From: Phascolomyces articulosus
Lineage: Eukaryota; Mucoromycota; Mucoromycetes; Mucorales; Lichtheimiaceae
Assembly: GCA_025677815.1 (NCBI GenBank)
Contig: JAIXMP010000004.1
Location: 372,001 to 436,000, forward strand
Reading direction: 5' to 3'
DNA: 64,000 nucleotides
In this document: one piece after another, positions 10,866-21,262 of the stretch
Position numbering within the stretch: position 1 is the first letter of the stretch
Layout: each line of letters starts with the position of its first letter
The notes under the pieces: model-generated
Database searches by the model: none
What the model was told of the DNA's origin: nothing
What the model saw: only the letters and a program-made list of their open reading frames with translations
Position numbers and translations under genes: made by a program

Positions 10866-11236
10866 TTTTGAGCGAACAAAAACAATAGTAGTGACCAATA
10901 TATTACTCTGAACGAAGTACATAATGTTCATACGGTTTTAACAAAACAAATACAAGAAATAAAAAGTGGGAGAGTAATAATAGGAAATAAAGAATTTGGG
11001 GTTTTCTTTTTCTCTGTTCTAAAAATCTTCACACAAAAAATATTTTGTTATTGTTTACTTTATTATAAATATAATGCAAATGGGGTGATCAAGATTCAAA
11101 GTAAATTAGACTAAACCAATTTTGACCGCAGTTGATCAAAGACCAGGTTCGTACTCGACAAAGGGAATGCTTTTCTTGGACATAATCATGTACACGAGCT
11201 TCTTTCAAACAAGTAGGAGTCTTGAATAGTCCTTTG
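10866..11236 (-). pseudogene. partial duplicate of the U1A/U2B''-like snRNP gene (3' end plus 3' flank)
   Basis: Bases 11045-11236 align by eye with the last exon of the snRNP gene at 18590-18780 on the same strand. Shared blocks include GCAAATGGGGTGATCA against GCGAATGGGGTGATCA, then CGACAAAGG and CTTGAATA. The matching continues into the non-coding 3' flank: 10900-10960 resembles 18420-18470, both with GTTCATACGGTTTT and CCAATATATTAC. Substitutions and indels break the reading frame, and the upstream exons are absent. Because the 3' flank is included, this is a DNA-level segmental duplication rather than a processed copy. It abuts the F-box relic. Confidence 0.65.
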
Positions 11237-11389
11237 GTTTATTGTTTTTGACAAAATTGCATAGAGACATTTTTCGCAAAATGAGAAAACCATTTTTATT
11301 ATATTCAACTAACTATATTATTTCGATATCTTTTGGTGCTATTCACATAATAAACAAAAATTGCTTTTGGTATAATAGGCAGCTTGAAT

Positions 11390-14300
11390 CTTATATTTCA
11401 AGATACCACTTCAATGCTGATACCGGGTTATTGTCAAGTCGACGGAAAGAATCTGAGGTATCTGAAGCGTTGCTGAAATGAAAATCAATTAATTCGTAAA
11501 TTTGTTTTTTGGATGGGAAGCATATATGTTGCAAAGATGGAGCATTAACAGACCGAATGTCTGTCAAAAATAACTCCTGGAAATATATACATGTCTCCAC
11601 AAGCTTTTTAACAAAGGCAACTGGCCCATTTGCTGTTACTCCTGGACATAATTCCAACTTAATTATTCAAATAGACTTGATACTAACCACCATCAATAGG
11701 GTGCTATCTTTTATCATTATTCCAGAAAGCGAGACTATTCGTAAAGCAGAAGAAAATCTCAGATATTTATGATGCTCCATAACTCGACGGGTGTTGTATT
11801 AGAGTCAATAGGACCCGAAAGTTTCAGGTGTTGTAATTGACGTCCTCCTCGATCTACTAATACATCAAAGAATACAATATCCAAAGGTTTATTAAAGTTT
11901 TTCAAAGAAACAAAGTTAAGCTGTGGACTTTGCTTGATAATAGATGATCCTACATGGTAGGTGTAGTACACTTCTAACCCATCCCACCAATACAGTCTTG
12001 TCAATGCTGATAATTGAAAATTCTCATGTCGTGCAAACAACGCTGTAATAACCGTAATTTCGCCAATTGTTGGTATATTATTATCACCTTCTTCATAGAA
12101 TCCAATTTCGAGTTCTTATAAACCCCTCCTTTTTTTTAACATCTTGACAATATCTTCACAAGAAACATTCCGATAAATATCAATATATACTTTTTGTAAT
12201 CCTATATTATGCTGTTGTTCCTTGAAATCATCCATTTTTATCAACTTGTCATTACTTTTCATTAGGTTAGAATTTTTATATTTATTAAAGTGGAAGACTG
12301 AATTGACCTGCGCCTATAGGCATATGATCGCTTCCTTGCGGTACTCTGTGGTAGAATTATGTATGAATAAAAGGTTATATGGCATCAGCTGAACCCCCCC
12401 CCTTTAGGAGGAAAAGCTAAGCTAGAGTAGATTTTGAGGTAATGATATAAATGTAGAAGGAAAAGGGAAAATTATATTTATGTGGGGAGGAGTAGATAAT
12501 GGTAAACTAGTTGCCTTCTTGAATTGAATTGGATGTAACTTGTGATGGTAAGGGTATCTCTTCAGGTTCAGGTTCATCTTCTTCATAATCTTCTTCAGAA
12601 TGACTAAGACGGTCGATTTCTCTAAGTGCACGCCGGATGAGGACAATCCAGCAGTTTATCCCCGCTTTCCATATGATAAGCCAACTTCTGAGCGCGGGAG
12701 ATAATTTATAACATAGTCGAATGGTTGAAATTCTCGTTGGAGTTCAGGAATTGCACCAAATGTTGCTTTTAACTCATCAAGGACCTCTTCCATTAACGGA
12801 CAATTTGTAAAATGTTCTCTATTTGCTGCTGGATGGCCACATCTACAGTATTTTAACGGAGAGGATGGTAGCCAATGCATTCTCCATTTGATAAATCTGT
12901 GTCAGTTACGCAAAGTAGCAGGAAGATATAGTACTAGGTCGATCATTCTTTTATCGCGAAGACAACGGATAATTTTCTTTTTATCGGCCCGGATTTTGTA
13001 CTCTTCATTGCGTTTTTGGGATATAGCTTGCTCAAGCGGATCCTCTGGTGGGTTGTTGATCCCATTTTTTAGCTTGATGTTACTTGGTGAAATGGATCGT
13101 TTGATGTTAGATGCTTCCAATGTTTATCCTCATTTTTGTTCCGGAGAATGGATAACTCAATTGATTGTGGTAGGTAAATTTTGGAGTCGAACAGCAAATT
13201 TTAATTGGAGGATACAAGTTCTTGTATGCATCGAGGGTAAGTCTGCTGGCACCATTGGAACGATAGCTAGAAAATGAGTTGCTGCATTTCGATTAAGAGT
13301 CATTTTTATACAACCTTTTTGTGCATTGTCAATTTTATCTTTTTGTGTAGCATATAAGGTGGTAATGGCTTGACCGTCGTACTCAAGAACTGGTGGAATA
13401 AAGGTGCGATATATTCTTAAAGCAGGCCATAAACCAATTCTGTACTGATGGGTACCAAGTTGTCTTGGTAACGCCATGTTTCCTGTTGTTTTGCTGGTAC
13501 GTTGATTCACAAATTTCCCGAAATTAATACCATTGTGTTCTAAAGGAATACCAAGATATTAAAAAGTTTTGACTAAAGGGATTGTTATTACTTTTCATTA
13601 TATGCAAGAATCTGAGCTAAATCTCCATTCGGACCAGGACCAGAAGGAAGCCATTCGACTCTATAGTAAGTAAAATATACAAGTCCAGGGCACTCGATAA
13701 GAATTATTGAACCATGAACTTCCAAATCATTGGAGTGCTTATTGTAACAATTATTAGTAGTAGCCTGTAGATAATTGGGTGTGTTTTTAGTGTGAGAAAG
13801 GGCAAAGTCATGGAAGCGATCGTAAGGATCTATATCGTCGTTATGATATAAAATTAGAGAAGTTAACCATAAAATAGTTTTTTTTGTATTGTTATCATGA
13901 TTATTATCACTATAATCATTAATTAGCAGGTTATTGCGTGGCTTACCTTCGAATCTCACTGGTAAAAGAAAAATATATCTCGTTCTATCTCCTACATAAA
14001 TGGGTCAAACTGATGTGGTGCTTGAAAATTCAGCGTAATCTGCTGATTATGTTGATTGGTCAATGGAAGCATGTCATGAAGGACTTAAAGATCAAATGAA
14101 CAATCAACCACTGTTTCATCACACCAAACAATTGGATAAGTAGAAACAAATATTCGCCAAGCACACGATATGTTCATGCTTTGAGCAAGTGTTCCACTTG
14201 ATACAAAGGAAAAAATAGTAATAAGCACTTTGGTTGGCAGAATTCTTGTAAAATCGATTCATTTTTTCGAGTTGTTTTCGACCAAAGTTTTAGCGTCTAT

Positions 14301-14703
14301 TAATTAAATATATCCAAATGGATCTTCTTCTTTTGAAGCAGCTGTAAGTTCTTGATTGTAAACATTTATCGCCGCTGTTAGTTGGTTTGCATTTCCAATA
14401 TTCGTGTAACGCGCAGATAACCAACACTTGAAGAAGGTGTCCATTCAATAAAAACCTGAGCATCCTTGAATGCCAAGTTTAGATTACTAGTCTTCCCATG
14501 GCAAGGGACACGAAGTTCCATAAACTTGATCATGGAAATTTGTATTTGTCAATCGCTTGAGGCATCAATGTTTTGGTGGTACTTTCATATTTACCACGAT
14601 CAAACGCGTCGGCATTGTCTTGAAGAATTATCTGCCATGAATCACCAATATTACTCCTAGTATTACTATTGTCAGTTGTTGTTGTGTGTGTTTCTGATGA
14701 CAT
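11390..14703 (-). pseudogene. F-box/TPR/leucine-rich-repeat protein relic, interrupted by a LINE
   Basis: Starting at ATG 14703 the minus strand shows pieces of one protein in changing frames. SWQIILQDNADAFDRGKYES and AFKDAQVFIEWTPSSSVGYL look TPR-like. RTRILPTKVLITIFSFVSSG-type sequence (LPTKVLITIFSFVSSGTLAQ) is an F-box. Beyond the inserted LINE come leucine-rich-repeat-like segments (ELEIGFYEEGDNNIPTIGEI, FVSLKNFNKPLDIVFFDVLV, GRQLQHLKLSGPIDSN). The last traceable part (ELFLTDIRSVNAPSLQHI) runs to 11390. There are several stops and frameshifts. F-box proteins are substrate adaptors of SCF ubiquitin ligases, and large F-box/LRR families occur in Mucorales. The copy is non-functional as it stands. 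Confidence 0.65.
12507..13570 (-). mobile_element. 5'-truncated LINE retrotransposon remnant (C-terminal part of ORF2)
   Basis: Minus-strand frames encode the C-terminal part of a LINE reverse-transcriptase polyprotein: YLGIPLEHNGINFGKFVNQR, then GLWPALRIYRTFIPPVLEYD, then AVRLQNLPTTIN. These are followed by HWLPSSPLKYCRCGHPAANR with CPLM, a zinc-finger-like tail, and an acidic end finishing at 12507. One nonsense codon (after LPATLRN) and at least two frameshifts are visible. The endonuclease and most of the RT are missing at the 5' side, the usual result of incomplete target-primed reverse transcription. The element lies inside the F-box relic. The 3' UTR boundary below 12507 is uncertain; it may reach about 12400. 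Confidence 0.75.
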
Positions 14704-14824
14704 AGCTAAACTTTCTTTGGAGTTATTAAAAAAAAAAACAAAGAAGGGGAGGAAAAGGCGCTAGAAACACACCAAAGTGCATAATTTTTTTATACCTACA
14801 CAAAGTTTGAAAATTGTTATTTAT

Positions 14825-16570
14825 TTATTGAATAATAAAGGTTTTTTCTAGTGATGAAGAATAATCAGAAAAGAAATAGGGTGCATTATCTATTTCACAA
14901 GTGCCAATGGCCCTATAATAATAATGATCCCCTTCTTGTTCTTTTTGAATCACAGGATATAGTCCTAAGTTCTCGTCCGATTTTTGTTCAAATGCTACTC
15001 CTGAAAGTAAAGTACATTGTGGTGAAGAAGGATTTGATAGATCTTTTGTTAAATTAAATACGAATCTTGAATATTCATTCGTTGGAGCCTTGGAAGAATT
15101 CCGCCAAAAGAGTCGTTTCTTGTCTATCGGGAAAAAATGAGATAATGGTTGTAATTTTTCAGTAACGCTTTCAATAAGCTCATCATAATCAATTTCATCA
15201 AGACCACCGAGCACGTTAAAGAGTGGAAGGACTTTAGACTTGGTATGACCCGATAGTTGAACTTTGATGGCTAGATTCCACCATTCATCCTCGTTACTGG
15301 TAGGCAACGGTGGTACGTCCTTGTATTGTAGTGTGATTCCTTTTCCTTCTTTGTAACTGGTAGATGAGACAAAACTGGATGTTATTTCCATGGACCGTCC
15401 ATTGATATCGTAATTTTTAAAACTGGTCTTCCATAATGAATCAATGTCGACACAAAATCGATGTTCCCCGGAGACACCAGTCCATGACGGCAAGTTGTGT
15501 TTTCGTATAGGTACATCGTTATACCAATGCATCAAAGATGGTGGAAGAACAGTCTTGTACCAGTATTCTCTTTCCAATATTGCAAATCTATAATGCTCAT
15601 ACTCACCAAAGCAAAGGATAGAGATGTCTTTTTTTGCCAATAATCCATAAAAATGTATCATTGCTTCCTCTATTGGAGAATGATAGTTGGCATGCAAATT
15701 GTCTAGAATTCCAGGGAAAATATTGCCAAGTGCAAACATTCTGTCATGTTCTTTGGTTGTTTCCCGTCGGTGAGCATGGTACAAAACCATGGCGACATTA
15801 AGTCGTGCTGGTCGTTTTAGTAGCGCTCGAAAATCACTATCTCCTTTTGCCACATCCTCCCAAAAATGTACATTTCGACCGACAAACAATATCTTCTTTG
15901 ACATTATCGCTTCTTCAAGCGTCCATACGCGCGAAAACCAATCCGATGAAGCTATGGCATCAGGATCGGCGTAATGACGAAAAGGAAACCGCGGATTTCT
16001 CTCCTTGATTTTTTTGGCTCGAAGTTCGGGTATCATTGCCACGGAACAATAAGCATTGCTGTAAATTTTATGCATTCGTTTTATTTCGCGTATTTTTTCT
16101 TCTTTGTTATTCTGATCAATGCACCATTGATCATACCATATATATTTGACATTGAAATCCTTGCATATTTGTTGTATAATGCCTTCAAATTCAACAAATT
16201 TGGTAGTACGAGCAAGTCGTTTTCGACCCCTTGGTCTCTTTGGAACAATTTTGGTTGGCCAAATAATCTTGTGTTTTCCTTCTTCTACTCGCACAGCCTT
16301 CCCTTTAGTTGTATCCATGACATTATTACCACACCAACTCCAAGAATATGATAATGCGCAGTATCCTTCATTTACTGTGGAACCGTCCACAATTTTCATA
16401 TCAGATGTACGAAGAAGTTTGCTAGGCATAAAGTCTGGTTTTGGTAACCCATTGGGTACTGGTTTAGGGGCTCGGTCATAAGGTCCATTACATCGAAAGA
16501 ATTCATTGCCACCAGGATGATTACGGTGTTGAATTTGAAAAAATTGTCTGGGTTCGTACGTAACATACAT
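14825..16570 (-). CDS. HET-domain protein (heterokaryon-incompatibility type), intronless
   Basis: A single uninterrupted frame of 581 codons. The HET signature blocks are in order: GYCALSYSWSW (usually LSYVWG) at about residues 70-80, then YIWYDQWCIDQNNKEEK and IKRMHKIYSNAYCSVAMI at about 145-180, then SDWFSRVWTLEEAI at about 210-223 and EHDRMFALGNIF at about 275. In Ascomycota such domains trigger cell death after non-self recognition between fused hyphae. The C-terminal half has no recognised repeat or ligand-sensing domain, so what it senses is unknown. There is no TM segment or signal peptide. It is a rare intronless long gene in this intron-rich window and sits beside a decayed F-box/LINE zone, which fits an accessory or acquired gene. 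The family call is strong; the role is inference. Confidence 0.85.
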   Translation of the reverse strand: MYVTYEPRQFFQIQHRNHPGGNEFFRCNGPYDRAPKPVPNGLPKPDFMPSKLLRTSDMKIVDGSTVNEGYCALSYSWSWCGNNVMDTTKGKAVRVEEGKHKIIWPTKIVPKRPRGRKRLARTTKFVEFEGIIQQICKDFNVKYIWYDQWCIDQNNKEEKIREIKRMHKIYSNAYCSVAMIPELRAKKIKERNPRFPFRHYADPDAIASSDWFSRVWTLEEAIMSKKILFVGRNVHFWEDVAKGDSDFRALLKRPARLNVAMVLYHAHRRETTKEHDRMFALGNIFPGILDNLHANYHSPIEEAMIHFYGLLAKKDISILCFGEYEHYRFAILEREYWYKTVLPPSLMHWYNDVPIRKHNLPSWTGVSGEHRFCVDIDSLWKTSFKNYDINGRSMEITSSFVSSTSYKEGKGITLQYKDVPPLPTSNEDEWWNLAIKVQLSGHTKSKVLPLFNVLGGLDEIDYDELIESVTEKLQPLSHFFPIDKKRLFWRNSSKAPTNEYSRFVFNLTKDLSNPSSPQCTLLSGVAFEQKSDENLGLYPVIQKEQEGDHYYYRAIGTCEIDNAPYFFSDYSSSLEKTFIIQ

Positions 16571-18589
16571 TGTTTTTGCTACTTTTTACTACCGTTAAAA
16601 AAGTAGGAATGCACATAGTATTAGCGGTTAGAATTATATTTATCATTTAATAATTAATAATATCCAAGATAGATGAAAATGAAATACCATGTTTATCATA
16701 GCACTTACGAAAATAAATCAAATTTTATATAAGTATTAGTATACAGAAACAATGGTATATTATAACGAGGTGCAAGTACTTTTGTTGATACTCTTCTTTA
16801 ACGTGGGACGGCGTGTCGGATCAATGATTGTGTAATATAATAATAAAGGTTGTTCTAATGGTTCAAAGAAAGGAAAACTTTATATTCTAGTCAAAATTCC
16901 TGACTAGGCAATAATTGTATACTTTATAAGATTGAAAGAGAAAAAAAAGAGAGAGAAAGAGAAAAAAAAGAGAGAGAAAGAGAAAAAAAAAAGAGAGAAA
17001 AGAAAAAAAAGAGATTGACTTTATTCAAACCCGGCAATAGTTGTGTAATACGTAGGGTCAAGTAAAAAAAGCAATATGTGTAACAGTGATTCCAAATCAA
17101 AGGTTCCCTGATTCTCATTATTCTTCACAAAGATGATGTTACCTAGTCTATTACAAGAAGTACAACATCATGTCCAATCCACTTAGATTTACTTACCGCA
17201 AGTAATAATAGTAACAAGTGTGTTAGTACGTTAATGGATCGAAAGTTTAGTTCCATAAAAGGAGAAGTAACTGGCAAATTTGGCATTGCAGTCAATCTGC
17301 TTTCACCATCACCATGCCATATTTAAGAAAATCAAGAAAATCATATGATCAGCGCCGCTATAATAAACTTTGTCGAAGTAGTATCACTTCAAATTATATG
17401 TCTAGCACATCATCTACCATTCATGAAGAGTACCTAATCGTACTTGGATAAAATCAATATTTTTAAGACTGATTTATCAAAGTAAATATTGCTATTCATA
17501 AACTCCACCACCTATCCTGCACCAAATTAAAGTTGATTTTTGATCTGAGCCAAGGTTTATTTCACCCTGATTAGTATTATTATTGATTATGTGAGGCAAC
17601 CAATTATTTATTTATAACATGAATAATAGTTTTGGTAATTATTATATGAGAAGGGGCATATATACCTAGATATATAACAAGATAGAAGGTTGGGAAAGAT
17701 TTATGCAACAAGTAGTTTAATGATGCTGAGGAGATGTTGCTGTAGTTATGAAGAGGAATGGGACAGATCCAAACAATAAAATATTATTAGTAAGAGAATA
17801 ACTACTTAATGATTTTGTAAGTATAATCACAGAGATAAAACCACAGAGGATGGGTCACACATAGGTATATAACCATGAAGAGAAGTTCCACAAGATAAGT
17901 ATGTTATAATGAGTAGAATAAATGTAAGTTATCTTTTTTATTCTATAATAATAATAAAATGATCCAGTATACAGAAACTGAATATGTTGGGTTGTTTTGA
18001 AATATTGGTGTGTCACTATTTGAGTGAAAATAACAAAAAAGAAATAAAAGTTTGTATTGGCACGGGTCCATTCTTTTTGAACCGACTTAATGCTTCATAA
18101 ATAGCTAATATATTATATAATCGTTGTGAATATGTTGCTTGTATTATTGTCGACATGGTAATTATTATTATTCCTGATGCGTAGTATATTCCTTTGATTG
18201 TGGTTTACATTCTGTATCTTATTATTCTCAAAGCTGCTTTCCCGTACCTTAGTAGCAAGAACAACGCCCAGCATTAAATATATAACAAAACACTCCATAT
18301 TTCTATCACTCAATTTATCAAATCACACAAATAATCCACCAACCGTATCATTTCATACTATTGTCCACCATCGTTTTAAATGAACAAAAATAATAATAGT
18401 AATAATAATATCCAATATATTACACTGAACTGAATGTGCAATGTTCATACGGTTTTTTAAAAGACAAATTATAAACAAGAAAGACGAAGAAAGAGGGAGC
18501 GGGTGATAATAATAAAATAAGGAATCGCTTTTTTTTCTTTACCCTGTTCTTCTACAAAATAGCATCCCAATTTTTTTTCTGTTTGTTTT
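16571..18589. other. intergenic region with a purine minisatellite
   Basis: About 2 kb AT-rich. Apart from the purine repeat at 16934-17014 I see no coding signal. A minus-strand ORF at 18313-18113 (66 codons, hydrophobic start) is probably spacer. The part from about 18370 to 18589 is the 3' flank of the snRNP gene and is partly duplicated at 10.9 kb. Confidence 0.45.
16934..17014. repeat. purine minisatellite, 22-base unit
   Basis: Three to four copies of a purine-only unit consisting of (GA)3, AAGAG and an A-run of 8-10. The whole 80-base tract is pure G/A on the plus strand. Such polypurine tracts can form triplex (H-DNA) structures. Confidence 0.75.
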
Positions 18590-19904
18590 TTACTTTCTAG
18601 CAAATGTAATGCGAATGGGGTGATCAGGACCAAAGGTATAATTGGCCAAGCCAGTTTTGGCAGCAGTGGATTGAATATCGGTTTCGTATTCGACAAAGGC
18701 AATACTCTTCTTGGTCGGAATCATACGCACTTCCTTGAAACCAGGATAAGCCTTGAATAATTCTTCGATCTGTTCCTGTGATGTTGTTTCTGGCAAGTTT
18801 TGTAAAAAGAGAATGTTGTTGGGTGGTAAAAATTCGTCCGGAATTTGCGGGATAGGTCCTGCAGGTCGTGGCATACCAACTAATGATAAATTATATATAT
18901 TTTTAAGTGTTACTAAAAGTTGATTATTCCAAAAAGTGATAGAAATGAAGTTAGTTTTTTTTCTTATGTTACCTTGAGGTAGTGGTGGCACTTTTTTGTT
19001 TGCTCCAGGAAGTGGCATCGACTTTCGTGCCTCTAGATAAATTCAAATAAACATTGTTTAGGTTTCCTGATTCCTTTAAAAATTCATCCATTCTCTCTCT
19101 CTATCCTTTCATTTGTGTTGGTTTACCCTTTTTCTTGAGTCGTTCCGCATAATGATCATCAAAATCGCCATCCCTTTTAGCGTGAACATCAGACTTGTTA
19201 CGTGCATATTGTACAACCTATATCATGCATCCTATTTCATCAGCAAAAAATATATATTTATTCAATTGTCGTCAAATAGCAAACTTTACCATTGGTTTTC
19301 CATAGAGTGTAAAATGTTGTAATTCTTTAATAGCTTTTGCTGCACTTTCTTCATCTGCATAAGCAACAAATGCTTGACCTCGCATACGGATGTTTGAATA
19401 AGCAACCACGTCAAGTACTTCACCAAATGGGCTAAACATGGTCTTTAACGTGGTTTTTAATACTATAGATATATAAATAGCATCCTAGTTAATATATGTA
19501 TGTGTGCATGTATTTAATCTATTTCAATCGAAAAGAAAAAGATCTATTCTAGATCATGAAAACATAAAAAAGAACTCTTTTTTTCTACCTGGTAATTTTA
19601 CTTTTTCATTAATATTGCTAACATAAACTGTTCGACTTGGTTTGGTATTAAGTGTTTGTTTTGACAATGGAATGCCTCCAATCATGGCAGGTTGAGGTGG
19701 GGGTGGCACCATGCCAGGCGGGGGAGGACCAAATGGTGAACCTTGTGGAGGAGGTGCCATTCCAAATGGTGGTAATGGACGTGGATGATGACCTTGCGGA
19801 GGTGGAGGCATAGATGCATTAGGTGGTAATGGTCCGCCACCTGGCATACCAGGAGGTGGTGGACCTGTTGCAAATGGTGGAGGTGGGCGTGGTGGTTGTG
19901 ACAT
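18590..19904 (-). CDS. U1A/U2B''-like spliceosomal snRNP protein with two RRMs and a proline-rich N-tail
   Basis: Five exons (19904-19589, 19462-19290, 19217-19127, 19032-18973, 18879-18590) sum to 930 bases, 309 residues. RRM1 (about residues 93-175) has RNP2 VYVSNI and RNP1 RGQAFVAY and is followed by the basic KRDGDFDDHYAERLKKK linker. RRM2 at the C-terminus reads ILFLQNLPETTSQEQIEELF to PIRITFARK. The protein binds stem-loops of U1 and/or U2 snRNA in pre-mRNA splicing in the nucleus. One gene combining both roles, as in Drosophila SNF, is plausible. The first about 85 residues are a Pro/Gly/Met-rich extension (PPPPGM-type repeats) not present in human U1A, which starts almost at RRM1; it could bind WW or SH3 domains. 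A degraded copy of the 3' end lies at 10.9-11.2 kb. Confidence 0.92.
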
Positions 19905-20069
19905 TTGGATTGTCCTTTTTTGTACGTTGAGGTAATATCGCGTGTAAAAAAAGAAAGGCTTATGGCGTATACCAAAAAAAAAAAAATATTGGCAGCGATT
20001 TTAAATCAAGCCCGACAGCTAGCCAGCTCATTTTTTTCTTTTTTGATTTTTTATATCAGATTCAATAAA

Positions 20070-20336
20070 ATGGATGGAGAATTTCTATACATTGGAAATC
20101 AAAAAGATGGCGTTGCTTCATTTCCAATTCGCAATCGATTTTATTGGATCATTAAATGGGAAAAAGACACAAGTTTAGCTATCAAAAATTGGCTATTGTC
20201 TGACGAGGAATAAGCACTTTATTTATTACAATATGCGATATATTCTTATTGGTATCATCATGAAACAGGCTCATATTTCATTGATGAAAAACAAAAAAAA
20301 TCTCGGTATCTAGGATGGGATCAATGACCTAATGTA
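20070..20336 (+). pseudogene. small hypothetical gene with an in-frame stop
   Basis: Divergent from the snRNP gene. One frame reads MDGEFLYIGNQKDGVASFPI and on to KNWLLSDEE, meets a TAA at 20211-20213, and continues in the same frame for about 37 protein-like codons (ALYLLQYAIYSYWYHHETGS, FIDEKQKKSRYLGWDQ) to a TGA. The downstream half is clearly protein-like, so either the TAA is a nonsense mutation or the gene uses an unseen exon arrangement. No family is recognised. Confidence 0.3.
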
Positions 20337-20339
20337 CCT

Positions 20340-21262
20340 GACTCTTGCAAGCAGTCGTAAAAAATAATGGTTGCTATCTAGCTGGGTACTTTATTGTTTA
20401 TACTTGGCAACTGTGGGCCATGCTATAATTTAGTTACAAGTATGATCACTATGGAAAAGGCTTAGAATCAGTATTTCCAGCTTTTACTGTAAGGATATGG
20501 CAAGAATGATTGTATTTACAAAGTTACTAGTCGAAAAAGAAAACACACCTAACATATACAATCATGAATCGTTATGGAGCATATTAAATGTATTTTTTTT
20601 GACACGCGTGTGTTAGCATGAGAACATTTATGCACGCAATCAATTCTACTGCTAAAAAAAGCATATTTATCTATCTTAATAATGATTAAAAGTAGTCTTA
20701 TATCATCCACATTCAGCTGTAAGTAGACATAGCCGTAATGCGATAATGGTAAATATATAGAGTCATTATTGAAAATATGACGATATAAGTGTTACAATAT
20801 TATTGAGAAACGAGGTATGTTTGACAAAGAGGAGTTGTTTCATAAAAGATTGATATTCTCCATCCAGCAATTGATAATGATGATAAATAGCGATCAAAGA
20901 TGAGTTTTCCATAAAAAGACGAATTAATTTATAGATGAGATGGAAAAAAATGACAAACTGAACGTCATTTTCTAAAATCCGTTGGTTTTTAATAATGGTG
21001 GATCGGTGGATGATAAAGGAATTGAAGACGAGAGCGTGAGAAACATTAATTTTCTCACGGTCGCTTCGAGAAGGAAACAAGACCCAATCCAATTGCGTTT
21101 ATTTACACAGCACAGTAGTATATTTTTGGGCCTTGTTCAATTTTTTTTTAGAATCGCGAAATAAAAAACCTAATAAAAAAAGCCGGTCTCGTTTTTCTTT
21201 TCTTTTCGTTTCGTTTCCTTTTTCCCTTTCTTTATTATTCAAATATAAACGATCCATACATC
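20340..21262. other. intergenic, promoter side of fumarylacetoacetase
   Basis: About 0.9 kb. A minus-strand ORF at 21092-20766 (108 codons, Ile/Phe/His-rich) is open but has no recognisable domain and is probably spacer. The last 100 bases before 21263 are pyrimidine-rich (TTTTCTTTTCTTTTCGTTTC-type), typical of a fungal promoter or 5' UTR. Confidence 0.4.

Noticed and set aside
20766..21092. Minus-strand ORF of 108 codons upstream of FAH
   Set aside because: Composition is like translated AT-rich spacer and no domain or splice partner is visible; not annotated as a gene.
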